Positions 22,593-35,206 of a DNA stretch of 64,000 nt are shown in pieces (the stretch's first letter is position 1; each line of letters opens with the position of its first letter). The DNA comes from Panax quinquefolius (taxonomy: Eukaryota > Streptophyta > Magnoliopsida > Apiales > Araliaceae). The stretch is taken from NCBI GenBank assembly GCA_020205615.1, contig CM035162.1, positions 35,924,479 to 35,988,478 of the forward strand, written 5' to 3'. Below the pieces are notes generated by a model. It saw nothing but the letters and a program-made list of their open reading frames with translations, was not told the origin of the DNA and ran no database searches. Position numbers and translations under genes: made by a program.

Positions 22593-25500
22593 ATGGTATA
22601 TGAAAATCAAGAAGTGAACTATGAGATAAATATAGCTTTGAATCAGGAAGCTACGAATAATTTCGTTGCAAACTCAAAAAATAATGTTGCTAACAACATG
22701 ATGAATGATGATTTTTTAAGAACTTCATGCAATTCTTGCAGAACCAGGTGAGAGAAACTCCTGCCTATAATACTGATGGAAACGTGGGAAACTTACGAAT
22801 GGTCACTGCCAAACAGTTTAAAGAGTTAGGACCACATAAATTTTTTGGAAAGCCGAACCCACTCAAGGCAAAAACATGACTCAAAACAAATAACAAAGAT
22901 ATTTGATGTACTACGTTGCGCTGATGATCAAAAGGTTCCATTTGCTACTTTTATGTTACGAGGAGAGGCATATCACTGGTGGGAAACAGTGAAGCGTACA
23001 CATTATTATGCACTTGAAATGTCTTGGGTAGACTTTCAAGAGCTATTTAATGAAAAGTATTTTCTGGAGAGCATTTGTCATATGAAAGAAGTGAAATTTA
23101 TTAAGTTGAAACAGAATAATATGACCGTCTCGCAATATGAAGCCAAATTTATTGAGTTATCTCGATTTGTGCCCCACTTGGTGGATAATGAAGAACGCAT
23201 AACCCGAATGTTCTTATAAGGTTTGAAATTTGAGATTTGTCAACATCTTATTTCTCATAAACTTCGTTTATATTCAGATTTTGTGGATATGACTCAATTG
23301 GTGGAACGAGAGAAAAAAACATTGCAACTAAGAGAAAACGACTGACAACGAGAGAGAAATTATGATAGTTGTAAGACCCCAACTTTTATGAATAAAGATT
23401 TGATTTTCTCGAAATATTTATTGAATATTATGATGTGGATTTGATATAATATTATAGTTGTGGGTAATATTTACAAATTTTGCGAAGTATGCAAGTTGTT
23501 ATAAAATATTCGATTGGTCGGGGAATATTCGTTGTATCAGGGAATATTCATACGACGATGCAATTATTGGTGGACCCCACAACGAAATTACTGTCGGAGT
23601 TGGAAAACCACTGAAATAACTTTTTATAAAAATAACGGCAAAAGTTTTATCGTTAACTGTTGAAATATCCGGTGGTAAAAGTACAGTAATACGCGTGGTT
23701 GCATAGTAGCACACGATATTGATTATTGATGCTTACGTGAGAAGTCACTCATTTTTATTCAATTATTACCACAGTAATTGCTGCATAGTATCTCACATTA
23801 TCGATTCAATTATTGTCACAATATCATCTGCACAATATTTTATATTATTAAATTAATAATTGAGATGACAAAATTATTCATTTTATTATTTGCATTATTG
23901 ACGATGTCTAGAAAGTCACTTAATTGAGGTCACCTAATTGCGCGCCAATAGGGAGAAATTCTTATTGAAACCCTCCCTCTTTCCTGAGAATGATCTGGTT
24001 GTTACTATTGCGAGTTATAATAATGATGAATAAATTTTATTAAAAATGTGTTTTGTGAAGCCAAGCGAATTGAGTTAAATAGAGGCTATTTTTATGAAGT
24101 ATTTGTTGTAAGTTTGACATTTTATTTGGACCCCCATTTACCCATTTTTTAAAACTGTCAGGAGAAAGTTATCTCAATTTTGTTATATATATATATATAA
24201 GTATTATATATATATATATATATATATATAATTAGTAATGGGGGGGGGGAGGATGGTCACGGGTGGAGTACTTTTATTATATATATATTATAATATTTTT
24301 TGTTTTTTTATGCAAAATAGAATATATTATATTCTATAATTTGCATAATACTGTATAGTGTTGCATAGTGCAGCATAGTAAATCAAAAAAAATTCACCCG
24401 GTACGCCCGTGAATTCGTTCGAATCTTACCGTGCAATCCATGATTATTTTTTTTAAATAGGATGCTCAGTTTAGAAATGAAAATTACACCAGAATCTGAG
24501 AATTCTTCTTTTATAATATTGAGCGTATTTCTTTATAGTTTAAGGAAGCTTTAAGTGTAGAAAATAGTGCAAGTTTTCTTCAAGAATATCTCTGCTATAC
24601 CAGTCGGAATTGCTCTCTTTTTGAGGTAAGGGGTATTATTTATTTCATATTCGCTTACGATATTATTTTTTGTATTCATAATGAATTTTATTTTCGTTCA
24701 ATATTCGTCAGGAATATTTTCTTCGTTCAATATTCGTAAGGAATATTATTTTTGTTCAATATTCGTAAGAAATAATATTTTCTTCCATACTCTGTAGTAT
24801 GTAAGTAATTTTATTTCGTTTCAGATTTCGAATTCTACACTCATTTTGATAAGTATTGCTTCTATACTCCTTGAAATTAGTAGAATATCCTTGAATTTTT
24901 CGCTTTATCTAGTATCGTTTCACAAGGAAATTTTTCTGAACATTCTTGTTAAATTTTAAGCTTTTCATGTCGGAGTATTATTCATGGGTACTATTCATGC
25001 ATACGACACTATTCTTATGTACGACACTATTTATACATACGACACTATTCACGAAGTACTATTCATGGGGTACTACTCATGAAGTACTATTCACTCGGGT
25101 ATTATTCACCCGGGGTACTATTCACGATGAAAAATTGATTCTTTTCTGTCCAAATTATTTTTGATACGTGAATATTATTCTTGAATTTTACTGCACAAAG
25201 CAGTATCATGTTGACGATTTGGATATTTTTAAACTTTGGATAAATTTAAAGTCTTTAATATTTACCTTGATTTTGTTTGATTGATGCTTGTATCATTGTC
25301 ATCATCCTCATGCTTATATTGTGATAAAAGTCATCTTTGGCCTGTAGTGCATAGATGAACTGTTGATTGGTATGATTATGACCAGGAATTATTCGGTATA
25401 ATCATGACCTGTAATGTTACAAATGATGTGGTAAAAGTCCTCATTGACCCGTAGTGCATTGATGAACAGTTTTTGGTATGATCATGACCATGTGTTCTCT

Positions 25501-26640
25501 TCGGCCAAGGGTGTAAAGATGAATTGTTGTTTGGCATGATCATGACCATTGGTGATAATAATGAATATCCTTGGCCCGTAGTGCATTAATGATTCGTGGA
25601 TGTGGATTATTTATTAACCTGAATATCAGCGATAAAATTGATGATGTGGATTATTTATTAAGCTGAGTCTCGGCGATAAAATTGATGATGAACTTTTAAA
25701 TCATAGAAGATAGTAGATATTATGCTCTACTTGACTCTTCTAATGGATTGTTATTTTCACTGTAGTTGTTGATCTAAAACTTGTTGTCTATTGTATTCAT
25801 CAGTTGTCATACTGTTGAAGGCTAACGATAATTTATTTTGCATTATCTTAGTCATAATATTCTTTACTGGGCTAGTTGAGCTCACCCTTTTCTTTCATTG
25901 TTCTCTTCAGGAAATGAGAATATAGTTGGGACTAGTCAGGAAATGGAGTGATGGTCCAAGATAATTGCTATAGTAGTCCTCACTATTCTATAAGAATAGT
26001 GTGTTAATAATTGTAATGAGGACTTATTTTGAGTTTGGATATTGTCTAGGAGACAATATTTGTATTATAACTCACAACTTATGTTTTGTCGTATTATACA
26101 CGTCACTTAACAGTTGTATAAATTAAGTTTGTATTTGTATTATGTACCATGTATTTGGCAACTCAGAATGGGTTGTGTATACCTATTTTGGGGGCGTCAC
26201 AATAATAATCGTACCAGTAAAAATAATCATCAAAATAATGAGAACCAGCGAGGAGGGAATCATCATGTCAGAAATGGTAACCATTTCAGTGGTAGTCCGG
26301 GCCCATATAGTATTAGATCTGATTTGAGTGGAAACAGCTTCAAGAAGAGGAGATTTTATAATGACCATGGAAAGGCATCGACAGAAGCACCAACACCAGT
26401 TTTTAGGGGATTAAAACGACCACCAATCAGATGTTACAAGTGCAGAAAGAAGGGACACATCAATCCAAACTGTACCCATCAATCCAAGGTGTATTACAGT
26501 TGTGGAAAGAAAAGACACATAGCTCGATTGCGCCCTATAAAAAAATCAAGTCCAGCTGTAATGGTGACACCAAAGGCAGTTACGAACAAGTCAATGTTTG
26601 TGGTGCATGGGAGATTGTCGTAACCTCCCAAAAGTTGTAG
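22593..26640 (+). pseudogene. gag: Ty3 gag, split by a solo LTR
   Basis: Capsid-like coding begins near an ATG at 22593. It is best preserved at 22845-23219, where FATFMLRGEAYHWWETVKR and MTVSQYEAKFIELSRFVPHL match the plant Ty3 gag capsid (retrotrans_gag) pattern. The frame is broken by an early frameshift, a TAA at 23217-23219 and then by solo LTR B at 23370. It resumes at 26207 with an Asn-rich stretch and a zinc knuckle (about 26432-26475: C-x2-C-x4-H-x4-C, CYKCRKKGHINPNC). A second knuckle after it has lost ligands. Gag would form the particle that packages the RNA. The gene is dead. Confidence 0.88.
23370..26201 (+). mobile_element. Solo Ty3 LTR B (2.8 kb) inside gag
   Basis: Begins TGTAAGACCCC, ends GGGGGCGTCACA, and is flanked by ATAGT (23365-23369) and ATAAT (26202-26206), a 5-bp duplication with one mismatch. 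It contains an (AT)n run with a run of ten G (about 24189-24250), GTACTATTC repeats (24970-25130), GGCCCGTAGTGCA hairpins (25340-25590) and a pyrimidine tract ending TTCTCTTCAG at 25910. It splits gag between the capsid and the zinc knuckle. Confidence 0.88.
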
Positions 26641-26689
26641 TAACCAGATGAAGTTATAACCGGTAAGCTAATTATAAACTCTCACGAAG

Positions 26690-28425
26690 TCTACCTTATT
26701 AGATACTGGTTTTAGCCACTATTTTATTTCACCTGTTTGTGCTCAACGTTTAAACTTGATTCTTGAGAAATTAGATTTTGATTTATCTGTTGAAACTCCA
26801 TTAAGAGAAACCTTCATTACATCCACTGTTTATAAATCTTGTTTGATTCAAATCGGCACCCTCACATTACCCATTGATCTCATCTATTTTAAAATACTTG
26901 AATTTTAAGTGATTTTAAGAATTGACTGGTTAACTACTCATTATGCTAAAATTGATTGTTTTCTTAAGGTCGTTAATTTTCATATTCCTAATCAACATGT
27001 TATGTGAATTCAAGCAACCAAACTATTGGAATCAATCATTGTCATCTTAAGCCATAAAACCTTTCATTTATTGAAAAATGGATGTCAAGCTTTCTTAGCC
27101 CATGTCACCGATTTAAACAAAAAAATGTCAAATGTGAATGATATTTCTGTTGTTAATAAATTGCCTGATGTATTTTTCGAAGAACTTCCTGGCCTACCCC
27201 AAAAACGTGAAATCGAATTTTGTATTGACCTTGAACCGGGTACAAAACCAATTTCCAAGACCCCATATCGAATGACTCATATTGAACTTTAGGAATTAAA
27301 AGTCCAACTTCAGGAATTGTAAGACACCGACTTCATATGTCCTAGTACATTGCCTTGTAGTGCTCCTCTTTTATTCGTAAAAAAGAAAGATGGGAGTATG
27401 AGACTCTACATTGACTATCGGTAGTTGAACCATGTCACCATTAAAAATAGGTACATGTTACCTCGCATTGATGACATGTTGGACCAGTTGCAAGTAGCTC
27501 AATTCTTTTCAAAGATCGATCTCCGTTCTGGATATCATCAGTTAAAGATTAAAACTGATAACATTCCAAAGACTGCCTTCAGAACTCGATACATACATTA
27601 TGAATTCCTGGTCATGTTTTTTGGATTTACTAATGCTTCTATCGCCTTCATGGATATAATGAACCAGATAATCAAGGAATATTTTGATCATTTTGTGGTT
27701 GTCTTTTTTGATAACATCCTAATTTACTCCAAAAGTCGTGAAGATCCTAAGCAACAATTGAGGTTGATACTCCAAAAGTTTCGTGAAAACAAACTATATG
27801 CCAAGTTAAAGAAGTGCAAGTTCTGTATTGAGGAAGTAACATTCCTTGGACACGTGATCTCTAAGCATGAAATATCAGTCGAACCGATAAAGATTTAAGC
27901 GATACTAAATTGGGAGCATCCTAAGTCAGTAACCAAAATACGTACCTTTCTGGGCCTAGCTGGTTATATCGGAGATTCGTAGAAGGATTTTCTAGAATTG
28001 TCACTCCATTAACTAAGCTGACTCAAAAAGATAAAAAATTTGAATGGAGTGAGTAATATGAAAAGAGCTTCCAAGAACTCAAGAGGAGACTCATTTCAGC
28101 ACGTGTTCTGACCATACCATCAGGTTCGAAGGGAATTGTCATCTACAGCGATACTTCAGGCAAAGGTCTAGGTTGTATTCACATACAACATAGAAAAGTC
28201 ATAGCCTATGCCTTTCGACAACTTAAAGTATATGAGAGGAATTATCCTAATCATGATCTAGAGTTGGCAACAGTCGTTTTCGCATTAAAGATCTAGCGAC
28301 ACTACTTGTACGGAGAAAAAGTAAAGATCTATACAGACCATAAAAGCCTTAAATATTTTTTCACCCAAAAGGAATTCAACATGCGGCAATGACGTTGGCT
28401 TGAGCTGTTAAAGGGTTATGACCAG
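26690..28425 (+). pseudogene. pol: Ty3 pol: protease, reverse transcriptase, RNase H (5' part)
   Basis: The protease active site reads LLDTGFSHYFIS (about 26698-26735). Reverse transcriptase follows: [15 protein letters not shown] (27377-27422, then a TAG), [13 protein letters not shown] (27513-27550) and a catalytic box [10 protein letters not shown] (27706-27735) where the usual second Asp of the Y/F-x-DD motif is Asn. RNase H is readable at about 28080-28420 ([14 protein letters not shown], then E, then [10 protein letters not shown]). Several stops (for example 27291, 27422 and 27896) break the frame. RNase H is cut at 28425 by LTR C and resumes at 45811. The enzyme would copy retrotransposon RNA; here it cannot be made. 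Confidence 0.9.
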
Positions 28426-29248
28426 TGTAAGACCCCGAATTTTATGAAATGAAAGTATTCAATTAATAAATGGTTAGATTGATAAAAGGTTAAAGTTAAG
28501 GGTGATATTTGAAAATTTTGCAAAGTAAGCAAGTTGATATAAAATATTTGTTGTGTCGAGGAATATTCGTTTGTTCGGGGAATATTCTTTTTATCGGGGA
28601 ATATCCGTACGACAACACCATCATTGGTGGACCCCACAATGGAAGAACTTTCGGAGTTAGAAACCGACAGAAATAATTTTTATAAAAAATAACGGTAAAA
28701 CTTTTACCATTAAATTGTTGAAATATCCGGTGATAAAAGTACATTAATACGTGTTGTTGCACAGCAGTACACGGTATTGCACAGTATCTCTGATTATTGA
28801 TGCTTACGTAAGAAGCCACTCAGTTTATTCAATTATTGCAACAGTAGTTGCTGCATATTATCTCATATTATTGATTTAATTATTGTCACAGTATCATCTG
28901 TATAATATTTTATAATTGAGACAACACATTTATTCATAGTATTATTTATATTATTGACAATGTCTAGAAAGTTCTGTCGAGAAAAGAGGTTTGGTCACCT
29001 AATTGCACGTCAATAAGGAAAAATCTTTATCGGAAAGCCCCCTCTTACCTGGGAATGATCTGGTTGTCAATATTGTAAGTTATAATATTAATGATGAATA
29101 ATTGTTGATAGATTAAAAATGTGCTTATTAAAGATAAATGATTTGTGGTAAATATTTATTCAATTTTTGATATAAATATAGGGATTTGTTATGTGGCGTT
29201 TGTGGTAAGTTTGACATAGTATTCCATGGGAAGATTTACTAATTTTAT

Positions 29249-29462
29249 GGACCGTCAGTGGTGGTTATAATAGTAAATCAATCTAGACCGTCGATGGTGG
29301 TTTTAATAGTAAATCAATCTGAACCGTCGATGGTGGTTTTAAAAGTAAATCAATCTAGACCGTTGGTGGTGGTTTTAAAAGTAAATCAATCAGGACTGTC
29401 GATTGTGGTTTTAATAGTAATCAATATGGATCGTCTGTTCTAATAGTAAATCAATCTGGACC
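29249..29462. repeat. 39-bp minisatellite in LTR C
   Basis: About six copies of a unit containing GACCGTCGATGGTGGTTTTA followed by ATAGTAAATCAATCT. Only traces remain in the related LTRs (for example about 36960-37010 on the - strand). A 61-codon frame across it is a by-product of the 39-bp period, which is a multiple of three. Confidence 0.88.
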
Positions 29463-30141
29463 ATTCGTGAATCAGTTACTATTTAGTCCATTCTCCTATA
29501 AATAGAAGCTTAATTCTTCTTTCATCCTCACCAATTCACTGAGACACACAAGAGAAACTATAGAGAGAGAAACTATAGAGAGCAAGAAGAAAAGTATTTT
29601 GCTATTTCACTATTGCAGTATCCAGTCTTCTACTAAGGTAAGAGATATTATTTGTTGTATTCGTAAGGGATATTATTTATTATATTCGTAAGAGATATTA
29701 TTTGTTGTATTCGTAAGGGCTAATATTTCTTCTGTATTCGTAAGGGGTATTATTTCTTTCGTATTCATAAGGAATACTATTTTTCGTATTCATCCTTTAA
29801 TATGTCGGAATAACTTGTCTACGCGGATTACGTCTCGCATTTACGTGTAAAAATCCATTTACAGTTTCGTATGTTATTTTTTTTTTCATATTCTTAAATC
29901 TAAACTTACTATGGTAAGTATTGCTTCTATAATCCCTGAAATTAGTGTAATATCCTTGAGTTTTACATTTCATCCAGAATCGTTTCATTGGAATATTGAT
30001 TTGAACTTTCTTATTAAATATCAATATTTTCACCCGGGGTACAATTCACGGGTTACTATTCACTCAGGTATTATTCACTCAAGGATTCGGGGTACTTTTT
30101 ATGTCAGGGTACTATTCATGAAGTACTATTCACTGGGTACT

Positions 30142-31676
30142 TGTTGGGTTTTCGGTACATCAAAGTAATGCACAACGGAAAATAAATTGAACAAAACAAA
30201 ATCCGAAACCCAAACAGGATCCATGCGAAACAGAAATTAATCCAGTGTGTAAAAGATTATACCGATTATGAAGATGGAATTGATGCGATCGAATCTCCAA
30301 CGCAATCCGAATGAACTACGTCTCTACGGTATCCACACGAACGTCCGCGAACCGTATCACGATTCTGCAATAAAAAGGTGTTGCAGTACTAGCCACCAAA
30401 GGATCAAGATTTTCTTCAAAGGTTTTCTCTCTAGTCTTTCTCTAGGAGCGGCTAGGGTTTGTAAGGTTATGATCTGTTACCTAAATGGCTGCTATATATC
30501 ATATATATAGCAGTTAAAAAGAATTAATCAAAAACCTAATTTCATAAAATCCGAATTTATATATATATATATATATCTTAATTAAGTCTTACTTAATTAA
30601 TATACCTATATATATAAATTATCCTATTAATTTAAATTCGTAATTTAAATACTATAAATCATATTGACATATTTAAATCTTTACAATTTAAATTAATTCC
30701 CTTTTAATTACGTTCTGTGTGTGTGACCCTATAGGTTATTATTACGTTGGCAATAATTTTAAAATCATATTATAAAATTATAAACAGTGAGCGACATCTA
30801 GTAATGCATCACTACTACCCAAGTAATAATAAAATCGATGATTCGATACAACCTTTCCGTGACCAATGTTTCAATGTAATTTAATCCTTTTAACCTTAAC
30901 ATCCTAGATTAAACTCGAGTCATGGAATGTGTCATACTCTTCATAATTTAATCTGAGTTTTCTTGATCAATGAGTAGACTATATGAAATAAATCACTATT
31001 TGAGCATGGTCATGCATTTCATAGTCCTACTCAATCAAGAGGCCTATGGATATCACCCCTAATATGTAGGAGGGTTAAATTCCACCTAGATCACTCATAT
31101 TCCTCACACGATTCATGATGTACCCAATAATCACCTTTATAGTCCACCCTATTAAAGGTGACATTTGATGATATCAAAGTACATAAATTCTCGTGTAATA
31201 ATATAGTAATTTCAGGTCGGAGGACCATTACATCATTGTCACTATGAGAATCGCTAATGACACTTTGCATACTGTTCCACGTACAATTCTCATGGTGGGT
31301 TTGTCCAGTACATCATTCTCTAACATGTACCTATGCATTAACTTAATATCTCATATATTTATGACCAATGAGATTTGGTCATCAGTCAATCCACATACTA
31401 GTCTCAATGCATCATTGTTGTCCCATCAACAATGATACTCGACTATGGACTTTTAAGAATAATGATACTAATTATAATTATATAATCTCATGTTCAAGTC
31501 ACATACCTGAAACTATATAATTTGTATCACTATTCTAAGGAATTTTATTATGTTAACATTTATATAACGTAGTAAATGAAACCATAATAAAATCATTCGT
31601 TTATTCAATCAAATATAATATCAAAATGTTAAGCAATTATATCAAATAATTGGCCTCTAGGGCACAAACTCTTACA
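30142..31676 (-). repeat. Copia 3' LTR
   Basis: On the - strand it runs TGTAAGAGTTTGTGCCC to ...AAAACCCAACA, and its partner is at 43223-44728. Both contain (AT)n near the promoter side, and both carry CTCGAGCGGCTAGGG-like and GATCCATGCGAAA blocks. Differences between the two LTRs are scattered substitutions and small indels, including an AACAATGATACTCGACT stretch longer in this copy. That indicates considerable age. Confidence 0.9.
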
Positions 31677-31687
31677 ATCTCCCACTT
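31677..31687 (-). promoter_or_regulatory. Copia polypurine tract
   Basis: Next to the 3' LTR the - strand reads AAGTGGGAGAT, an all-purine stretch apart from its T residues, the usual primer for plus-strand synthesis and the expected neighbour of a 3' LTR. Confidence 0.8.
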
Positions 31688-31690
31688 AAA

Positions 31691-32605
31691 CTAGAGCCAA
31701 TCACTCATGTATCTAATACCCCTGGAACTAGTGTGACCTTCGTGCTTCTGCTGCGACAAAGCCTTGGTCAGTGGATCTGCAACATTATTATCAGTTGGCA
31801 CTCTTCCTATGTGTACATCTCCTATATCAATGATTTCACGGATGAGATGGTACCGCCTAAGTATATGCTTGGATCGTTGGTGAGATCTGGATTCCTTAGC
31901 TTGTGCAATGGCTCCATTATTATCATAGTATAGCTTAATCGGAAAAATAATGGTTGGAAGAACACCAAGTTCAGTGACGAACTTTTTAATCCATACAGCC
32001 TCCTTGGCCGCACTAGAAGCAACAATATACTCAACCTCTATTGTAGAATCCACATCGCTTCGCTTCAAACTCTTCCATTCAACAAAGACCACCATTAAGG
32101 CAAAACACAAAACCTGACTGAGACTTATAGTCATCATTTTCAATCTGGAAATTAGCATCTGTGTAACCCTTTACTGCCAGTTCGTCTTCACCTCCATATA
32201 CCAAGAATGAATCCTTGGTCCTTTTTAGGTACTTGAGGATATTCTTGACTATCCTCTAGTGACTTTCACTTGGATTCGACTGGTATCTGCTCGTCATGCT
32301 CAAAGAATTCGAGACATCCGGGCGAGTACATATCATTACATACATGATAGATCCAATTGTCGAAGCATAAGGGATCTTTCTCAAACGCTCCTCATCATCT
32401 TGTGATTTAGGACATTGGGCCTTAGAGATCTTTACACCATGAGTCATGGGTAAGTGTCCTCTTTTTACCTCTTGCATGCTGAACCGTTTCAACACTTTAT
32501 CAATATATGTACTCTGACTTAGGCCAAGCATTTTTTTTGATTTGTCTCGATAGATCCTGATACCTAAAATGTAGGCTGCATCACCTAAATCTTTCATGGA
32601 GAAAC
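31691..32605 (-). pseudogene. pol: Copia reverse transcriptase end and RNase H
   Basis: Reading leftward from LTR D: FSMKDLGDAAYILGI (RT thumb side), STYIDKVLKRFSM, ASTIGSIMYVMICTRPDV, then the RNase H region with SGFVFCLNGG, STIEVEYIVASSAAKEAVW and RSKHILRRYHLIREI, ending KALSQQKHEGH before the purine tract. Stops occur at about 32255 and in the 32090-32060 region. The 5' continuation lies beyond LTR D at 35056-35206. This is the C-terminal third of the copia polyprotein. Confidence 0.9.
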
Positions 32606-35050
32606 TGTAAGACCCCAACTTTTTATAAATAAAATCGAATTTTCTCTAATTATTATTGTGAATAATAAGGTGTTAATTTGATATAATGCTTTGGTTATGG
32701 GTGAAATGTGCAAATTTTGCAAAATAAGCAAGTGGTTATAGAATATTCATTGTTGTCGGGGAATATTCGTTTGGTCGTGGAATATTCTTTTCTCGTAGGG
32801 GAATATTAAATGCGACAGTAGCGTACCATTTGTGCCCCATAACGAAAAAAACGGTCGGATAAAGAAAATGACAAGTTTGAGTTTTTATAAATAACGTAAT
32901 TAATTATTCACAGTTAACATTTGTTGAATACACGGTGGTTAAAATACGATGTCTACGCGTGGTTGCACGAAGAAGAGCACCCAGTATTGCATGATTTTTA
33001 AATTATTGATTCTTATGTAAGAAGGCACTACTCAATAATTGTTATAGTAATTACTGTTCAATATTTTATTTTATTGATTCAATAATTGCTACGTTGATAT
33101 TTTATATTATTATTATTTCAATAATTGTCACTGCACAATATCTCCATTATCAGATCAATAATTCATATTATTTGAATAATATTGTTAGATAGCATTATTG
33201 GCAATGTCTAAGGAAGTTCTATCTAGGAAAGGGGTTTGGTCACCTAATTGCTCGCCAATAAGGAGAAATTTTTATCGGAAAGCCCCCTCTTTCCTGGGAA
33301 CGACCTGGTTGTCATAACTGTGATTCTGTAATATTATTTGTGAATAATTAATTATTGATTTATATGATAAGGAAATATGTATTTATGTGAAAATAAATTA
33401 TAGATATATTTATTGTGGTTATAAATGAAGGAATTAATGTTGAGGTATTTTATCAGTATTTTGTCGGAATGGAGGTATTAAAAATCGTCCGTGTGTGGAT
33501 TTCGGGAATTTTTTGTTTGGAATTTGGAAAAACTTAAACTTACAAAGTTGTAGAGAATTTAATTTCCTATGGAATAGACATGAGATTTGAATTTTTCTGA
33601 TAAAATGACTATTTATTATGAATTATTGAAGTTTCGGAAATTACTATTTTTATTAAAAACATGGTGGGTCCCACTTTTGATTGGTGAGAAATAAAATGTA
33701 CTGGAATTTATTTTCAAAAGTGGTGGGCGTGAATAGTAGCAGGTAAAGCCATCAGGTAGCATGTTAGTCTGCTATGGCGTTCCAAGCATTTTCCTATAAA
33801 TAGGGTGCTTAGTTAGAATTAAAAATTACACCAGAAATAAGTTTTCTCTCTTTCTCTCTCTATATTAGCGAGCGTATTTTGTGAATATTTAGATACTTTG
33901 CGAGTTGCTATTCATCAGTGCAAGTTTCCTTCAGTCTTATACCGATATTCCGATCAGAAGTACTGTTATTTTGAGATAAGGGATGTTATTTTCTTCATAA
34001 TGATGTTATTCTTTCAATATCATTATACCGAAATATTGGTATGGATGTTATTTTGGAATTTCAACCTTTTTGTGTCGGGGTTACTATTCACGTATACGGC
34101 ACTATTCATTGAAAAATAAAATTTTCTTTTTTTTTGTCCAAGATGTCTATTATGGTTACTATCTTTGATTGTATCCATGTTTTGATCTTTATTTTTTAAT
34201 TCTGCTTCACAATTGGTTATTATAGAGTATTATTGAACTTGGATAAACTGTAATACGAATCCCTAATATTTATCATTTTGTCTCACTGGATTTATTTTTT
34301 TAAAGATATTTTTCATCATCAATCCTAAATGATGATATTACTGAATATCTTTGGCCTGTAGTGCAAAGATGAATGATTAACTGATGAATATCTTTGGCCC
34401 GTAGTGCAAAGATGAACAGGTGTTGAGATGAACATGACCAACTGGTGATACAAATGAATATCTTTGGACTGTAGTGCAAAGATGAATATTTGATTCAAGA
34501 TGTATATTGATTGATGTTACAGGTATAAAATATTGATGATGGACTTTTAAATCTTAGAAGATAGTAGAATTCATTCTCTCATGACTCTCTCTAATGGATT
34601 GATGTTTTTATTGCGCTTGTTGATCTAAAACTTGTTGTCTATTATGTTCTATCAGATTTTTCCCAGTTGAAGACTAATGATAATTTGTTGTATATTATCT
34701 TAGTCATAATATTCTTTACTGGGCTAGTTGAGCTCACCCTTTTCCTTTTTGTTCTATTTTTCTTCTCAGGAGGTGAGAACATAGCAGGAACTAGCCGGGG
34801 TTTGGAGTGATGGTTCAGGATAGTTGTTTTAGTAGTCCTCACTATTTTGTAAAATAGTGTATCAATAATTGTAATGAGGACTCCTTTTGAGTTTGTATAC
34901 TGTCTATTAGACAATATTTGTATTCAAACTCACAGTATATATGTTGTCGTATTTTGCACGACAATTATATTACTGAGGTTGTATTTGTTTCTATACCATG
35001 TATTTGGCGACTCAAAATGGGTTATGTATACCTATTTTGGGGGCGTCACA
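32606..35050 (+). mobile_element. Solo Ty3 LTR D (2.4 kb) inside copia RT
   Basis: Starts TGTAAGACCCC and ends GGGCGTCACA, flanked by GAAAC (32601-32605) and TAAAC (35051-35055), a duplication with one mismatch. Family landmarks present: GGGGAATATTC (32757-32800), CCCCCTCTTTCCTGGGAACGA, TATAAATA (33795-33802), hairpin repeats at 34347, 34387 and 34464, and acceptor-like TTCTTCTCAG ending 34769. The stretch 33400-33760 differs from the other LTRs, marking a separate subfamily. Confidence 0.88.
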
Positions 35051-35055
35051 TAAAC

Positions 35056-35206
35056 ATTTTCCTAACCATACTTATACAGCCTGTAATGAAGGAATGTCAT
35101 TCCCAATAATTAATATTTCGTCAACATATAATACCAGGAATACAATGTGACTCCCACTAACCTTCTTATATACACAAGGTTCATCTTCATTTTTAATAAA
35201 GCTAAA
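35056..35206 (-). pseudogene. pol: Copia reverse transcriptase, catalytic fragment
   Basis: A 150-bp exon-like scrap between two Ty3 LTRs. It reads SFIKNEDEPCVYKKVSG and FLVLYVDEILIIGND on the - strand. The catalytic motif, normally YVDD, is YVDE here. It joins the N-terminal RT part at 38227-38501 on one side and the 31691-32605 part on the other, which shows how the copia gene was cut twice. Confidence 0.9.

Noticed and set aside
19223..26201. LTRs A and B as the two LTRs of one Ty3 element around gag
   Set aside because: Each has its own 5-bp duplication (GTAAA; ATAGT/ATAAT), LTR A ends 579 bases before the primer site, and gag continues after LTR B, so they are separate solo insertions.
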